Both the position numbers and the translations under genes were made by a program. This document shows positions 16,334 through 25,006 of a DNA stretch of 40,121 nt, in pieces; the stretch's first letter is position 1; each line of letters begins with the position of its first letter. Origin of the DNA: Pseudanabaena sp. M53BS1SP1A06MG (lineage in GTDB: Bacteria > Cyanobacteriota > Cyanobacteriia > Pseudanabaenales > Pseudanabaenaceae). The DNA lies in NCBI GenBank assembly GCA_020404105.1, contig JADBWH010000107.1:1-40121 (forward strand), given 5' to 3'. The notes beneath the pieces are model-generated. The model ran no database searches. It saw nothing but the letters and a program-made list of their open reading frames with translations, and had not been told where the DNA came from.

Positions 16334-17116
16334 TCACTTTTTTAGATTTATTGAGTTAATTCCTTTCTGTAAGACTTTTAACATATAGCCGAAAGATCTT
16401 TCTTCATCGTAATCAAACTTTTTAATCATTTTTCCCAACAATTTATTTAGCTCAATCAGAGTTTTGTCTTGCAACATTCTACGAATATCTTGTCCGAGCA
16501 GATAGATATTTGCATCATAAAAATCCACATCTCCACTAGAAAGCTCTTCTACCAATTCACTATAAACGCGATCGTCATCTTCATACTTCGATAGAATGAA
16601 TTCAATATCATCTACATCTTTGTTGGTACTTTCTCCGCGATCGCCCCAAGCAAAAACTTTGAGAACTACAAAAGATGGAATATCAATTACTTGAATTTCC
16701 AAATCATCAATATTAGTGGTTGTGGCATGAGATAGCGCTTCTTCAAAACCTAAAATGCTCATAGGATTTCCACTATCAGCCCATATAATTTGCTTGTCTG
16801 GTTCACCAATTGCGCCAAAAGGGACAATATCAACATCAATACCAGTTTCAATATGTCTAAATCTATGAGGTGTTTTTGTAGACCGAAAGGGTGGATAATC
16901 ACCATTGGTTAGAGCTTCACCTAATGCTTGATAGGAATCCCAACTATCTACAGATATTGCGACATCCCAATCTTTTGTGCTTCTTCCTTCCCCAAATTTT
17001 TTTGGATCGCATATTATCAACCTTGCCCCTGCCCCAACTAAAATCATTGGTAAATTTAGCACTTTGACAATAGCTGTTAGGTCAGCTAAAACCTGCTTCT
17101 CTCTAGAATCGATCAC
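16334..17116 (-). CDS. Nucleotidyltransferase toxin, AbiEii-like
   Basis: A 260-aa protein with a polymerase-beta type nucleotidyltransferase fold: a glycine motif VGAGAR (28-32), the metal-binding pair D49-W-D51 and a third acidic strand IDVDIVPFG (D94/D96). AbiEii toxins of type IV toxin-antitoxin and phage-abortive systems have this fold and transfer nucleotides to tRNA or proteins. Start is GTG 17116, overlapping the stop codon of the upstream antitoxin-like gene by one base (TAGTG), so the two are translationally coupled. It lies within the phosphonate cluster but has no known role there. Confidence 0.72.
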   Translation of the reverse strand: MIDSREKQVLADLTAIVKVLNLPMILVGAGARLIICDPKKFGEGRSTKDWDVAISVDSWDSYQALGEALTNGDYPPFRSTKTPHRFRHIETGIDVDIVPFGAIGEPDKQIIWADSGNPMSILGFEEALSHATTTNIDDLEIQVIDIPSFVVLKVFAWGDRGESTNKDVDDIEFILSKYEDDDRVYSELVEELSSGDVDFYDANIYLLGQDIRRMLQDKTLIELNKLLGKMIKKFDYDEERSFGYMLKVLQKGINSINLKK

Positions 17117-18195
17117 TACCTTTGCGCTATCTCCTCAATATATTTATCAAAAATAAGTTGAGCAGTTTCTTTCAAGCGACTATCACCAGTACGGACTAAT
17201 TCGGCATGAATTAGTAATGGATGAATAAGATTGTTTAATTCTCCATTATGAATATGCTGAAAGTTTTGTCTATCAATTTCTTGGTGTATTTCAATATTGC
17301 CATCAGGATCAGGTTTTAGTTTTAGATCGACTGCTAAAGGAAGGTAACGATCTTCATTAATATATATTACCGCGCCAACAGGACGAAGATATTGAGTCAT
17401 TATTGAAGCTGCAAGTTCACCACCTAATCGATATCCATATTTATGAGAATACTGTTTTAATTCATCTTCAATTTCATGAAAATCGCGTTTCCCTATAGCT
17501 CTAAATGTGCCAATCAATAATTTTGCTCGGAGTCTCTCTGCATATCCAATTTCCCATCTTTCAAGGAACTTGATGTAGTCAACTATTTCATATCCTTTAG
17601 AGTTACGTTTAATGTAATCAAGTTTTTGAAGCTTTTCAAGTGTGATTTTTACTGTTTTTTGAGTGAGTCTATTTCCAGACCAATGATTGATTTTTTCCTC
17701 AATTCCTTCAAGCATGATAATACTTGGATGTTTGAGAATGAAATACATAACTTCTAATGCATTTGCAGTAAGCTCTAAAGATTTGTTTGGACTATCTCTA
17801 GAAAACTGATTACGAATAACTATGTACATTTCTGGGCTATTCAGATAGACACTTCCATCAACATCAATAAATTCAATGCTTCTCTCTATTAATTGATCTA
17901 CAACCAGACTAGATAAATTACGAGTAACTAATAAAGGTCGTTGTTTATCATTCAGTCTTTTCCTTAAATTGACAAAATATTCAGCAACTTGCTCAACTAT
18001 GTCATTGGTTATCCCAGTTTTGATTTCACATATATAATTAGCTGTCTTATTAGAGGTACTAATTATTAACTCTCCATCAGCCAAAACCTCACTAGAAAAA
18101 TAAGGCTCATCTTGAATAGTCGCTTCAACCTTAAGATTGGGTAAAGCCTCAAGATGTGCTATGCACTTTTGAAATAGTGGGTTTTTGGGACGCAT
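17116..18195 (-). CDS. AbiEi-family antitoxin-like protein
   Basis: A 359-aa protein paired with the nucleotidyltransferase downstream. The N-terminal part has an endonuclease-like core: D40 in VLADGELI, then E57-I-K59 in YICEIKTGI, as in PD-(D/E)XK folds. The middle (about residues 140-215) reads as a winged helix (LTANALEVMYFILKHP, then TVKITLEKLQKLDYIKR), expected to bind DNA and autoregulate. The C-terminal part is helical. This order matches the larger AbiEi-type antitoxins that pair with nucleotidyltransferase toxins. I see no GCGATCGC in the gene. The gap to the permease gene upstream is 83 bases. Confidence 0.7.
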   Translation of the reverse strand: MRPKNPLFQKCIAHLEALPNLKVEATIQDEPYFSSEVLADGELIISTSNKTANYICEIKTGITNDIVEQVAEYFVNLRKRLNDKQRPLLVTRNLSSLVVDQLIERSIEFIDVDGSVYLNSPEMYIVIRNQFSRDSPNKSLELTANALEVMYFILKHPSIIMLEGIEEKINHWSGNRLTQKTVKITLEKLQKLDYIKRNSKGYEIVDYIKFLERWEIGYAERLRAKLLIGTFRAIGKRDFHEIEDELKQYSHKYGYRLGGELAASIMTQYLRPVGAVIYINEDRYLPLAVDLKLKPDPDGNIEIHQEIDRQNFQHIHNGELNNLIHPLLIHAELVRTGDSRLKETAQLIFDKYIEEIAQR

Positions 18196-18278
18196 AAACT
18201 ATTTCCGACTTAATTTTATTGAGTCTAGTTCATTATAACCAGCCCAGTAAAACTTTCGCCTTATCGCTTTAGCCAAGT

Positions 18279-20033
18279 TTACGTTCGCTTTGATAAACCT
18301 TGCGTCAACAGCCAATACAGAATTCGTACGCCAATGCTAGTTAAAACTAGGGCTGTAGACATCGCCGCCGCAGGAGCAACATCGCCAGCATCATCCATAT
18401 TCACGATCGCTACCGCCGCTAAAGGCGCATTGGGGGGATACAAGAAGATGATTGCCGAGATAGTCACCATTGAGTTTACAAAAAAGTAGCTACCTAGTTC
18501 CAAAATCGCAGGAATCGTCAATGGAATCGTCACGCGCCAGAAGGTTTTGTAAAAGGGAACGCCCATCGAAGCGGAGACTGATTCAAACTCTGGGTCGATT
18601 TGTTTAAGAGCTGTACTCGCGGTCAGAAAGCCCACTGTATAGAAATGAACGATGTTGCAAATCACTAATAAAGCGATCGTGCCGTATAGTCCATTAAAAG
18701 GATTGACTAGTGCTAAATTTGTATAGGGAATATTCCACAAGGGTTTGTTAAAGAAAAAGACATAGGAAAGTCCCAATACTAGCCCTGGTAATGCTAGGGG
18801 AATTGTTGATAGGAAATAGTTAAAGGAACGCATCGCTTTAAATCCCTTTCCCTTTTCTACCAGATAAGCACCCAGAAAAACCGTGATCGTGCCAAATATA
18901 GACGTATATAGAGAAACTTGGATGCTATTCCAATAAGCATTAAGCCCGCCGCCGCCAACGGCATTAAAGTCATAATGCTTAGTAGTAAGTTCAAAGTTGT
19001 AGGGCCAGACCTTCACTAAAGAAGCGAGAATAATTGTGCCGAATACTAAGAGAATAAAACTGGCGATGATGCTGCAAAAGCCGAACATGAGCCAATCGAG
19101 ATTGGGATTGAGACTTGGTTGAAATGGAACTGAGCGACTGCTGACTAAGGCACTTTGGCGACCTTGAAAAAGGCGATCCAGAATGTAGGCGATCGCTGTT
19201 GGCAAGAGTAGAAATACCCCAATGGTCGCTCCCATTGAGAAGTTTTGCTGACCGATGACTTGCTTATAAATGTCAGTTGCCAACACATTAAAGCTACCAC
19301 CCACAACTTTCGGCACACCGAAATCTGTAAAGGCAAGGGTGAAGCACACAAAAATCGCGCTCATCAATCCATACTTGACGCTCGGTAAAGTCACCGTAAA
19401 AAATACGCGGTGGGCATGTGTTCGCAAAGCAGCAGCAGCTTCATAAAGACGGGCATCGGTAATATTCAGCGCCGTAATCATCAAAATTACGGCTTGTGGG
19501 AAGCAATAGAGAACTTCACCAATAATGATGCCATTTGCACCGTAAAGGTTAATATTCCAGCTTGGCAGTAATGATAAGAAACCAGTGGTAACTAATCCTT
19601 TATTCCCAAAAAGATAAACCAAGCCGATACTGTGAGCGAGGGGAGGGATAAATATTGGTAGTAATCCGAGAATCCGAAAAATCGGCTTGCCAAACATTGC
19701 TGTGCGAGTTAGGGCATAGGCATAGATAAAACCTAAAACTACGGAAATCGCTGAACTGAGGATCGCAATATAAAAAGTATTGAAAATCGAGACAGAAAGC
19801 GCTGGAGTCTGAAAATAACGAATGTAATTAGCTAGTCCGATCCATTGTCCTTCAGTATCCTGAAAGCTGCGGATCAACATCGGATAAAGCGGCAATAGCA
19901 CACCAACTAAAAGCCAAAGTGTACTTAAAGCGATCGCTATCCTTAACATCCAATCTTCCTTCGTAGGAATTTGATGTACTTCTTTTTGGGGCTGAAACGG
20001 AAATATTTTGTTCTTAAATGGTGTTAGCGTCAT
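18279..20033 (-). CDS. phnU: Phosphonate (2-AEP type) ABC permease, two fused permease units
   Basis: A 584-aa inner-membrane permease with two binding-protein-dependent transport domains in one chain. The two EAA loops read YEAAAALRTHAHRVFFTVTLP (first half) and SVSASMGVPFYKTFWRVTIP (second half). This fused arrangement is typical of the Fe3+/AEP (FbpB-like) group, in which the TIGR03262-type family is linked to 2-aminoethylphosphonate clusters. It starts 24 bases after the ATPase gene's stop codon. The substrate is inferred from the PhnX-, PhnZ- and FAD-type genes downstream. Confidence 0.85.
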   Translation of the reverse strand: MTLTPFKNKIFPFQPQKEVHQIPTKEDWMLRIAIALSTLWLLVGVLLPLYPMLIRSFQDTEGQWIGLANYIRYFQTPALSVSIFNTFYIAILSSAISVVLGFIYAYALTRTAMFGKPIFRILGLLPIFIPPLAHSIGLVYLFGNKGLVTTGFLSLLPSWNINLYGANGIIIGEVLYCFPQAVILMITALNITDARLYEAAAALRTHAHRVFFTVTLPSVKYGLMSAIFVCFTLAFTDFGVPKVVGGSFNVLATDIYKQVIGQQNFSMGATIGVFLLLPTAIAYILDRLFQGRQSALVSSRSVPFQPSLNPNLDWLMFGFCSIIASFILLVFGTIILASLVKVWPYNFELTTKHYDFNAVGGGGLNAYWNSIQVSLYTSIFGTITVFLGAYLVEKGKGFKAMRSFNYFLSTIPLALPGLVLGLSYVFFFNKPLWNIPYTNLALVNPFNGLYGTIALLVICNIVHFYTVGFLTASTALKQIDPEFESVSASMGVPFYKTFWRVTIPLTIPAILELGSYFFVNSMVTISAIIFLYPPNAPLAAVAIVNMDDAGDVAPAAAMSTALVLTSIGVRILYWLLTQGLSKRT

Positions 20034-20057
20034 AGATTTTCACTTATTTTCACTTAA

Positions 20058-21245
20058 TCAAGAACGACTCGGAAAGATTTGCAATTCATTGGCGGGAAGT
20101 TGAATTTTTAAAGTAGTTCCTAAATTCAAGTCGATCTGTCTTGCCTTATAGATCGAAATCTCAATTATCATTGCGACCTTCGCATTGCCATCAGGTCTTA
20201 ATGTCAGGTGATACACCGAACCGAGAAACTCAATACCTTCGATATCAGCCGAAATCATATTTGGCAAATTCTCGTTTTGTTCGCTCCCATCCAATATATG
20301 GATTGCTTCAGGACGAATAGCGATCGCGATTTGACTATTAATTTCTAAATCTTCAATCTTTGCTTCAAGAACGATATTGCCACAGCGCACCTGAGTGCTT
20401 GAAACCACTTCACCTGTCAACAGATTCGTCGCGCCGATAAAATTTGCCACAAAGGGGGTTTTGGGGCTTTGATAGACCACACGCGGCGTTCCCACCTGCG
20501 CGATGACACCTTTATCCATCACCACCACGCGATCGGACATAGTGAGCGCTTCCTCTTGATCGTGCGTGACCATTACCGTCGTCACGCCCAGACGCTTCTG
20601 TAATTGAGTAATCTCAACGCGCAACCGATTTCGCACCTTTGCATCCAAAGCCGAGAGTGGTTCATCTAAAAGCAACAAACTGGGCGAAAGCGCTAAAGCT
20701 CTGGCTAGAGCAATTCGCTGTTGCTGTCCGCCAGACATTTGTGAAGGATATTTTTGCCCGAATCCTTCTAAACCAACTGTTTCCAATAATTCTTTTACCC
20801 GTTGCTCGATTTGTCGCTTGGGCATAGGTGTATTTTCTAACCCATAGGCAATATTTTGTGTTGCCGTCAGATTTGGAAACAGTGCGTAAGACTGAAAGAC
20901 AATCCCAAAATCTCTTTTTGCAGGCGGCAACCGCGAGACATCTTTTCCGCCTTGAATTATGCGACCGCTACTTTGCTGTTCGAGTCCCGCAATAATTCGC
21001 AGCAATGTCGTTTTGCCGCAGCCACTAGGTCCTAATAAGCAGACAAATTCTCCAACGTAGACATTGAGATTGATACTGTTTAGCGCAGTAAATTGTCCGA
21101 AAGATTTACAGATATTCTCAATTTGTAGATAAGGCTGCCCCAAGTCTGGTTGATGCGTGGATGAGCCTGAAGAAGCTATTTGCCCATGATTAGGGGGACT
21201 AGCTTGATTAGCGATCGCCTCTGTCCCGTCTGGAAAATTTGTCAT
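20058..21245 (-). CDS. phnT: Phosphonate (2-AEP type) ABC transporter ATP-binding protein
   Basis: The energising ATPase of the transporter, 395 aa. Seen: Walker A GPSGCGKTT, Q-loop IVFQSYALF, signature MSGGQQQR, Walker B LLLLDEPLSALDA and H-loop VTHDQEEA. A C-terminal TOBE-type region (about residues 290-395) is present, as in the MalK/PotA group. The first 40 residues are a polar Ser/Gln/Pro-rich extension not needed for the fold; a later start is possible. It belongs to an FbpC-like family; specificity comes from context. Confidence 0.86.
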   Translation of the reverse strand: MTNFPDGTEAIANQASPPNHGQIASSGSSTHQPDLGQPYLQIENICKSFGQFTALNSINLNVYVGEFVCLLGPSGCGKTTLLRIIAGLEQQSSGRIIQGGKDVSRLPPAKRDFGIVFQSYALFPNLTATQNIAYGLENTPMPKRQIEQRVKELLETVGLEGFGQKYPSQMSGGQQQRIALARALALSPSLLLLDEPLSALDAKVRNRLRVEITQLQKRLGVTTVMVTHDQEEALTMSDRVVVMDKGVIAQVGTPRVVYQSPKTPFVANFIGATNLLTGEVVSSTQVRCGNIVLEAKIEDLEINSQIAIAIRPEAIHILDGSEQNENLPNMISADIEGIEFLGSVYHLTLRPDGNAKVAMIIEISIYKARQIDLNLGTTLKIQLPANELQIFPSRS

Positions 21246-21358
21246 AGTAGTTATTTAGTAATAAATTCTGAAAGGTACGAGCAAATCTGAAATTGCCCAT
21301 ACCCTGAAAAAGTGCTAAGTAAGCCAGCAAAAGGAATCCGTAAATTTCCAAGATCCCC

Positions 21359-21421
21359 GATCCCCGACTTTTTTTATGCAATTAAAGGTAATTTGCAAAT
21401 TCGTCAAAAAAGTCGGGGATC
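21359..21421. repeat. Nested inverted repeat between binding-protein and ATPase genes
   Basis: 16-base perfect arms, GATCCCCGACTTTTTT at 21359-21374 and its complement at 21406-21421, enclose a second dyad TGCAA..TTGCA. The GATCCCCGACTTTTT type is a common dispersed cyanobacterial repeat. Between a binding-protein gene and its ATPase gene, such a stem could limit readthrough and stabilise the upstream message. Confidence 0.65.
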
Positions 21422-21441
21422 TCAACTGAGCTTATTAGGTT

Positions 21442-22581
21442 TTACTTCTTCTTCGCTTCAGACTTAGAATCGTAACGCTTTGTCCATTCTGCCAAAATTG
21501 CATCGCGATTAGCAGCCGCCCATTTGAAGTCATTCTTGGGAAATAACTGCTTGATCGGATCTTCAGGGAAACCAGCAGGAACAGGTACGTCTGTCTTCAC
21601 CGCAGTTATGGGGAAGTTCTTAGCGTACTTCTTAGAAATTTCTGGAGAAATCGCCCAATCCAAGAAGGTCTTAGCCGCAGGATTGATATTCGCTTTCTTG
21701 ATCAAAGCATTGGCTTCAATATCCCAACCCGAACCTTCTTTAGGGAATACAGGCTGAATTGGTTCACCGCCATTTTTCTGCTTCACAGCGCGATAGCCGA
21801 AGGAAATCCCGATCGCATATTCACCAGAACCAGCAAGTTTGCAAGGCTTAGAACCAGAGTGAACGTATTGAGCGATATTTTCATGAAGTGCATCAAGATA
21901 TTTCCAACCTTCAGCTTCTCCCATCATTTGTAGGATCGCGGATACAGATAGGAATCCAGTCCCCGAAGATGCAGGATTAGACATGACGATCTGACCCTTA
22001 TATTCAGGCTTGATCAGATCTGCCCAAGATGTTGGAATTTGCAGGTTCTTCTTACCAACTTCTACAGTATTAACGCAGAAAGCAGATTCCCAAACATCTA
22101 TACCAACCCATTTAGGAGGATTTTCACTATCTCTAAACTGTGGTTGAACTGCTTCTAGACCTTTAGGAGCATAGGGTTCGAGCATTCCTTGCTTTTCAGC
22201 AATGAGCAAGCTAGAGGCAGCCAATCCCCAAACTACATCAGCAGTTGGATTATCTTTTTCAGCAAGCAATTTAGCAGTTACGACCCCCGTAGAGTCCCGC
22301 ACTTTATTCACTTTAATATCTGGATATGTTTTCTGAAACAAAGGCAAATATTCAGACAATTGGTCGTCTTCTAAAGCAGTATAAATTGTGATGCTACCAG
22401 TAGCAGGCTTGGCTGCTTCGGTAGAAGTTGCTGTCGATTTTGCAGTAGTTGCAACTTCAGGCTTTTTTTCTGGAGTTTGGGTTTGGACACAAGCCGTTAC
22501 AGCTACAGTTATCAGAAACGCTGATAGTAAGCTTAGGGCGAATTTCAGCCACTTTTTTTTGCTAAGTTTGTTGATAAGCAT
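21442..22581 (-). CDS. phnS: Phosphonate (2-AEP type) ABC substrate-binding lipoprotein
   Basis: The extracytoplasmic binding protein that delivers substrate to the permease, 379 aa. A lipoprotein signal ends at the lipobox VTAC with C31; a Lys/Thr/Glu-rich linker (about 32-58) follows, then a type 2 periplasmic fold starting [19 protein letters not shown]. Conserved stretches [29 protein letters not shown] and [12 protein letters not shown] are those of the Fe3+/AEP-type (FbpA-like) family. It is the first gene of the minus-strand cluster; a 23-bp hairpin lies upstream. Confidence 0.86.
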   Translation of the reverse strand: MLINKLSKKKWLKFALSLLSAFLITVAVTACVQTQTPEKKPEVATTAKSTATSTEAAKPATGSITIYTALEDDQLSEYLPLFQKTYPDIKVNKVRDSTGVVTAKLLAEKDNPTADVVWGLAASSLLIAEKQGMLEPYAPKGLEAVQPQFRDSENPPKWVGIDVWESAFCVNTVEVGKKNLQIPTSWADLIKPEYKGQIVMSNPASSGTGFLSVSAILQMMGEAEGWKYLDALHENIAQYVHSGSKPCKLAGSGEYAIGISFGYRAVKQKNGGEPIQPVFPKEGSGWDIEANALIKKANINPAAKTFLDWAISPEISKKYAKNFPITAVKTDVPVPAGFPEDPIKQLFPKNDFKWAAANRDAILAEWTKRYDSKSEAKKK

Positions 22582-22652
22582 AATTAATAATTACCTACTT
22601 TATAAAACTCGTTAGCTGAGCAAGAATCACATTTATTTGCTTAAGTATTGGC

Positions 22653-22700
22653 TTAAGAACTAAAAGAGAACTGCACTTGCAGTTCTCTTTTAGTTCTTAA
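22653..22700. other. 23-bp perfect hairpin in the leader of the phosphonate cluster
   Basis: Arms 22653-22675 and 22678-22700 are perfect complements with a two-base loop CT. It lies 72-119 bases upstream of the binding-protein start, between that gene and the only promoter-like region. No U-run is present. The remaining gap to 23256 holds the candidate Pho box and is otherwise AT-rich without recognisable genes. Confidence 0.55.
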
Positions 22701-22930
22701 CTATTCCAACTGATATCGCTGTGATCGCAGATAATTGTTGAATAACTGTCACGAGACAAAAGGTATAGAGCATATACATCTTTGGAAACATCTCATTCGT
22801 TAAACCAACAGACATGATCACTTACATCTTTTCTAAATAAGTATTAAAGACAGAAGCATCTTTTACAAATAAAAGGCAGCATGTTCTTCTCGTACTTGGA
22901 GACATCATACGTTTATGCAAGCCTTGATAG

Positions 22931-22970
22931 TTTAACTTTGAGTTAAACTTAGTTTATGGTTTTGGTTAAA
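22931..22970. promoter_or_regulatory. Candidate Pho-box-like cluster
   Basis: TTTAACTT at 22931-22938 fits the cyanobacterial Pho half-site YTTAAYYW and is followed 11 bases later by GTTAAACT (22942-22949, 6 of 8) and then TTTATGGT (22953, weak). On the other strand TTTAACCA (22963-22970) is again a full match. The region lies between the divergent phosphonate and GH57 genes. It is suggestive but the repeats are imperfect and 350 bases from the cluster start. Confidence 0.3.
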
Positions 22971-23256
22971 ATGAGAATTCGTATTTTAGGGTAAGAACAA
23001 AGATCAAGATTGGAACGGATTGTGGACTTTAGTGTTTCTAATCACAAAACTTGAATTGCTATAATTTAGGGGGATTGATAAGAATGGCAGAATTTTAGAG
23101 ATAGGATCTTTGACTCAAAGAGATGTTCGTCATTGCCTCTTGAAAATTAACAATTTTGACATATTTATATATCTTGATGTATCTGTCATTCCATAGCTAC
23201 TCTTTTTGGCTATGCTAGATTGACTATCAACATAACTTTATCGAGGTTTATAAGTT

Positions 23257-24753
23257 TTGATTTCAACGACACCATCAAGCTTTGTTGCCTCTGATTTTCC
23301 TGCTATTTGTGGCAATGAAGAATTAATTCAACGCACAGTACAGGATGATGCACCTGTATTTCTAAATAGCAATCTAAATAGCAATAACCTAAAACTAGAA
23401 GAGATTACTTCCGCTTTTGCCTGTGCCTTGCATATGCACCAACCGACTATTCCCGCAGGTATGAATGGGGCTTTAATTAGCAATCTTCAGCATATGTTCG
23501 AGCATCAAGGTGAAGGCGACAATCACAACGCTGGGGTATTTGCTTGGTGCTATAGTCGCATGGGTGATTTCATTCCCCAACTTGTCGCGCAGGGCAGCAA
23601 TCCTCGGATAATGCTGGACTATTCAGGAAACCTGCTCTGGGGTTTGCAGCAGATGCAACGCCATGACGTTTTAGATAATCTCAAACGCATTACTTGCGAT
23701 CGCCAATATCAGCCCTATGTGGAATGGCTCGGTACAATGTGGAGTCATGCCGTGATTCCCTCGACACCGATTCCTGATATCAAACTGCATATTCAAGCAT
23801 GGCAAAGTCATTTTGCTTCTATTTTCGGAATTGATGCTCTCAAGCGAGTGAAAGGATTTTCGCCGCCAGAGATGCATCTTCCCAATCATCCTGATACACT
23901 CTACGAATATATTAAAGCACTTAAGGAATGCGGCTATCGCTGGTTGATGGTACAAGAGCATTCCGTAGAACGCTGTGATGGTTCAGGTTTAACTCAAGAG
24001 CAGAAATATGTACCGAATCGCTTGATTGCAAAGAACTCTCTGGGTGAATCGATTAGTATCACAGTTCTGATTAAAACCCAAGGTTCTGATACCAAATTGG
24101 TCGCGCAAATGCAGCCCTATCACGAAGCCAAAAGTCGAGGCAAACAGCAACTTGGGAATATTTCCATTCCCTCTTTAGTCACTCAGATTGCCGATGGTGA
24201 GAATGGTGGTGTGATGATGAATGAATTCCCCCGCGATTATCCTTTGGTATGGGATCATCTGAAAAATAATGGTCGTGGTACTGTGGGTGTTGTTGGTCTA
24301 AATGGTACTGAATATCTAGAAATGATCGAGGCAGCAGGTGTGAGTCCCCTTGACTATCCGCCAATTCAAGCAGTGCAGCAGCATAAGGTCTGGCAAAAGG
24401 TCGAGCAAATCGGCGATCGCCAAAATCTGAATACAGCTATGGTCGAGCAAGCCATTAGTGAACTCAAAGCCAGTGATCATCAATTCCATATGGACGGGGC
24501 ATCATGGACAAATAGTTTAAGTTGGATAAATGGCTACGAAAATGTCTTAGAACCGATGAATCAACTCAGTGCAAAGTTCCATGCAAAATATGATTCACTG
24601 ATCGCTCAAGACCCTTCGATTACTAAGCGATCAGACTATCAGCAAGCCTTACTTTATAACCTGCTTGTTCAAACCAGTTGCTTCCGTTATTGGGGACAGG
24701 GCACATGGACAGACTACGCCCGTGAACTCTATCGACAAGGAGATCAAAGTTAA
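23257..24753 (+). CDS. Glycoside hydrolase family 57 protein
   Basis: A 498-aa GH57-type protein; the family includes alpha-amylases, amylopullulanases and glycogen branching enzymes. The entry motif ALHMHQPTIPAG (His-x-His-Gln-Pro) is typical of GH57, and E205 in GFSPPEMHLPN is the likely catalytic nucleophile. The C-terminal part is helical. Start is TTG, supported by GAGG (23243-23246) about 10 bases upstream; no ATG suits. Exact activity is not readable from the sequence. It is divergent from the phosphonate cluster and convergent with the next gene. Confidence 0.85.
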   Translation: MISTTPSSFVASDFPAICGNEELIQRTVQDDAPVFLNSNLNSNNLKLEEITSAFACALHMHQPTIPAGMNGALISNLQHMFEHQGEGDNHNAGVFAWCYSRMGDFIPQLVAQGSNPRIMLDYSGNLLWGLQQMQRHDVLDNLKRITCDRQYQPYVEWLGTMWSHAVIPSTPIPDIKLHIQAWQSHFASIFGIDALKRVKGFSPPEMHLPNHPDTLYEYIKALKECGYRWLMVQEHSVERCDGSGLTQEQKYVPNRLIAKNSLGESISITVLIKTQGSDTKLVAQMQPYHEAKSRGKQQLGNISIPSLVTQIADGENGGVMMNEFPRDYPLVWDHLKNNGRGTVGVVGLNGTEYLEMIEAAGVSPLDYPPIQAVQQHKVWQKVEQIGDRQNLNTAMVEQAISELKASDHQFHMDGASWTNSLSWINGYENVLEPMNQLSAKFHAKYDSLIAQDPSITKRSDYQQALLYNLLVQTSCFRYWGQGTWTDYARELYRQGDQS

Positions 24754-24827
24754 AAATGTGGTAGTACTAAATTGCTAAGGAAGAGCTGTGCTTCGCACAT
24801 CCTTCCTTACTACAATCAATCCTTTCC

Positions 24828-24878
24828 TTATTAAAACCACAAAAAAGCCACTTAGTGGCTTTTTTGTGGTTTTAATAA
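24828..24878. terminator. 25-bp perfect palindromic terminator between convergent genes
   Basis: The arms 24828-24852 and 24854-24878 pair perfectly around one base. Each strand shows A-run, GC core (AGCCACT), T-run, so it can terminate both the GH57 and SWIM-finger transcripts. A second hairpin (TAAGGAAG..CTTCCTTA) lies just upstream at about 24769-24794. Confidence 0.7.
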
Positions 24879-24879
24879 C

Positions 24880-24971
24880 TGATGTTACGTGGAACAAGAC
24901 AATAATATGAGTTTTGCTCGCATTCTCCTGCGGGAGAAAGAGTTAGGACATAAGGGTTCCACTTAACATCA
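24880..24971. repeat. Family-2 MITE-like element, 92 bp
   Basis: The ends TGATGTTACGTGGAAC (24880-24895) and GTTCCACTTAACATCA (24956-24971) are inverted repeats with one mismatch in 16. A central hairpin TTCTCC/GGAGAA lies at about 24923-24938. The left end is identical to the repeat at window positions 52-67. No coding capacity. Confidence 0.7.
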
Positions 24972-25006
24972 TGTTTTAAGTAAGCACAAAGCTCTGTGAG
25001 AACTGT

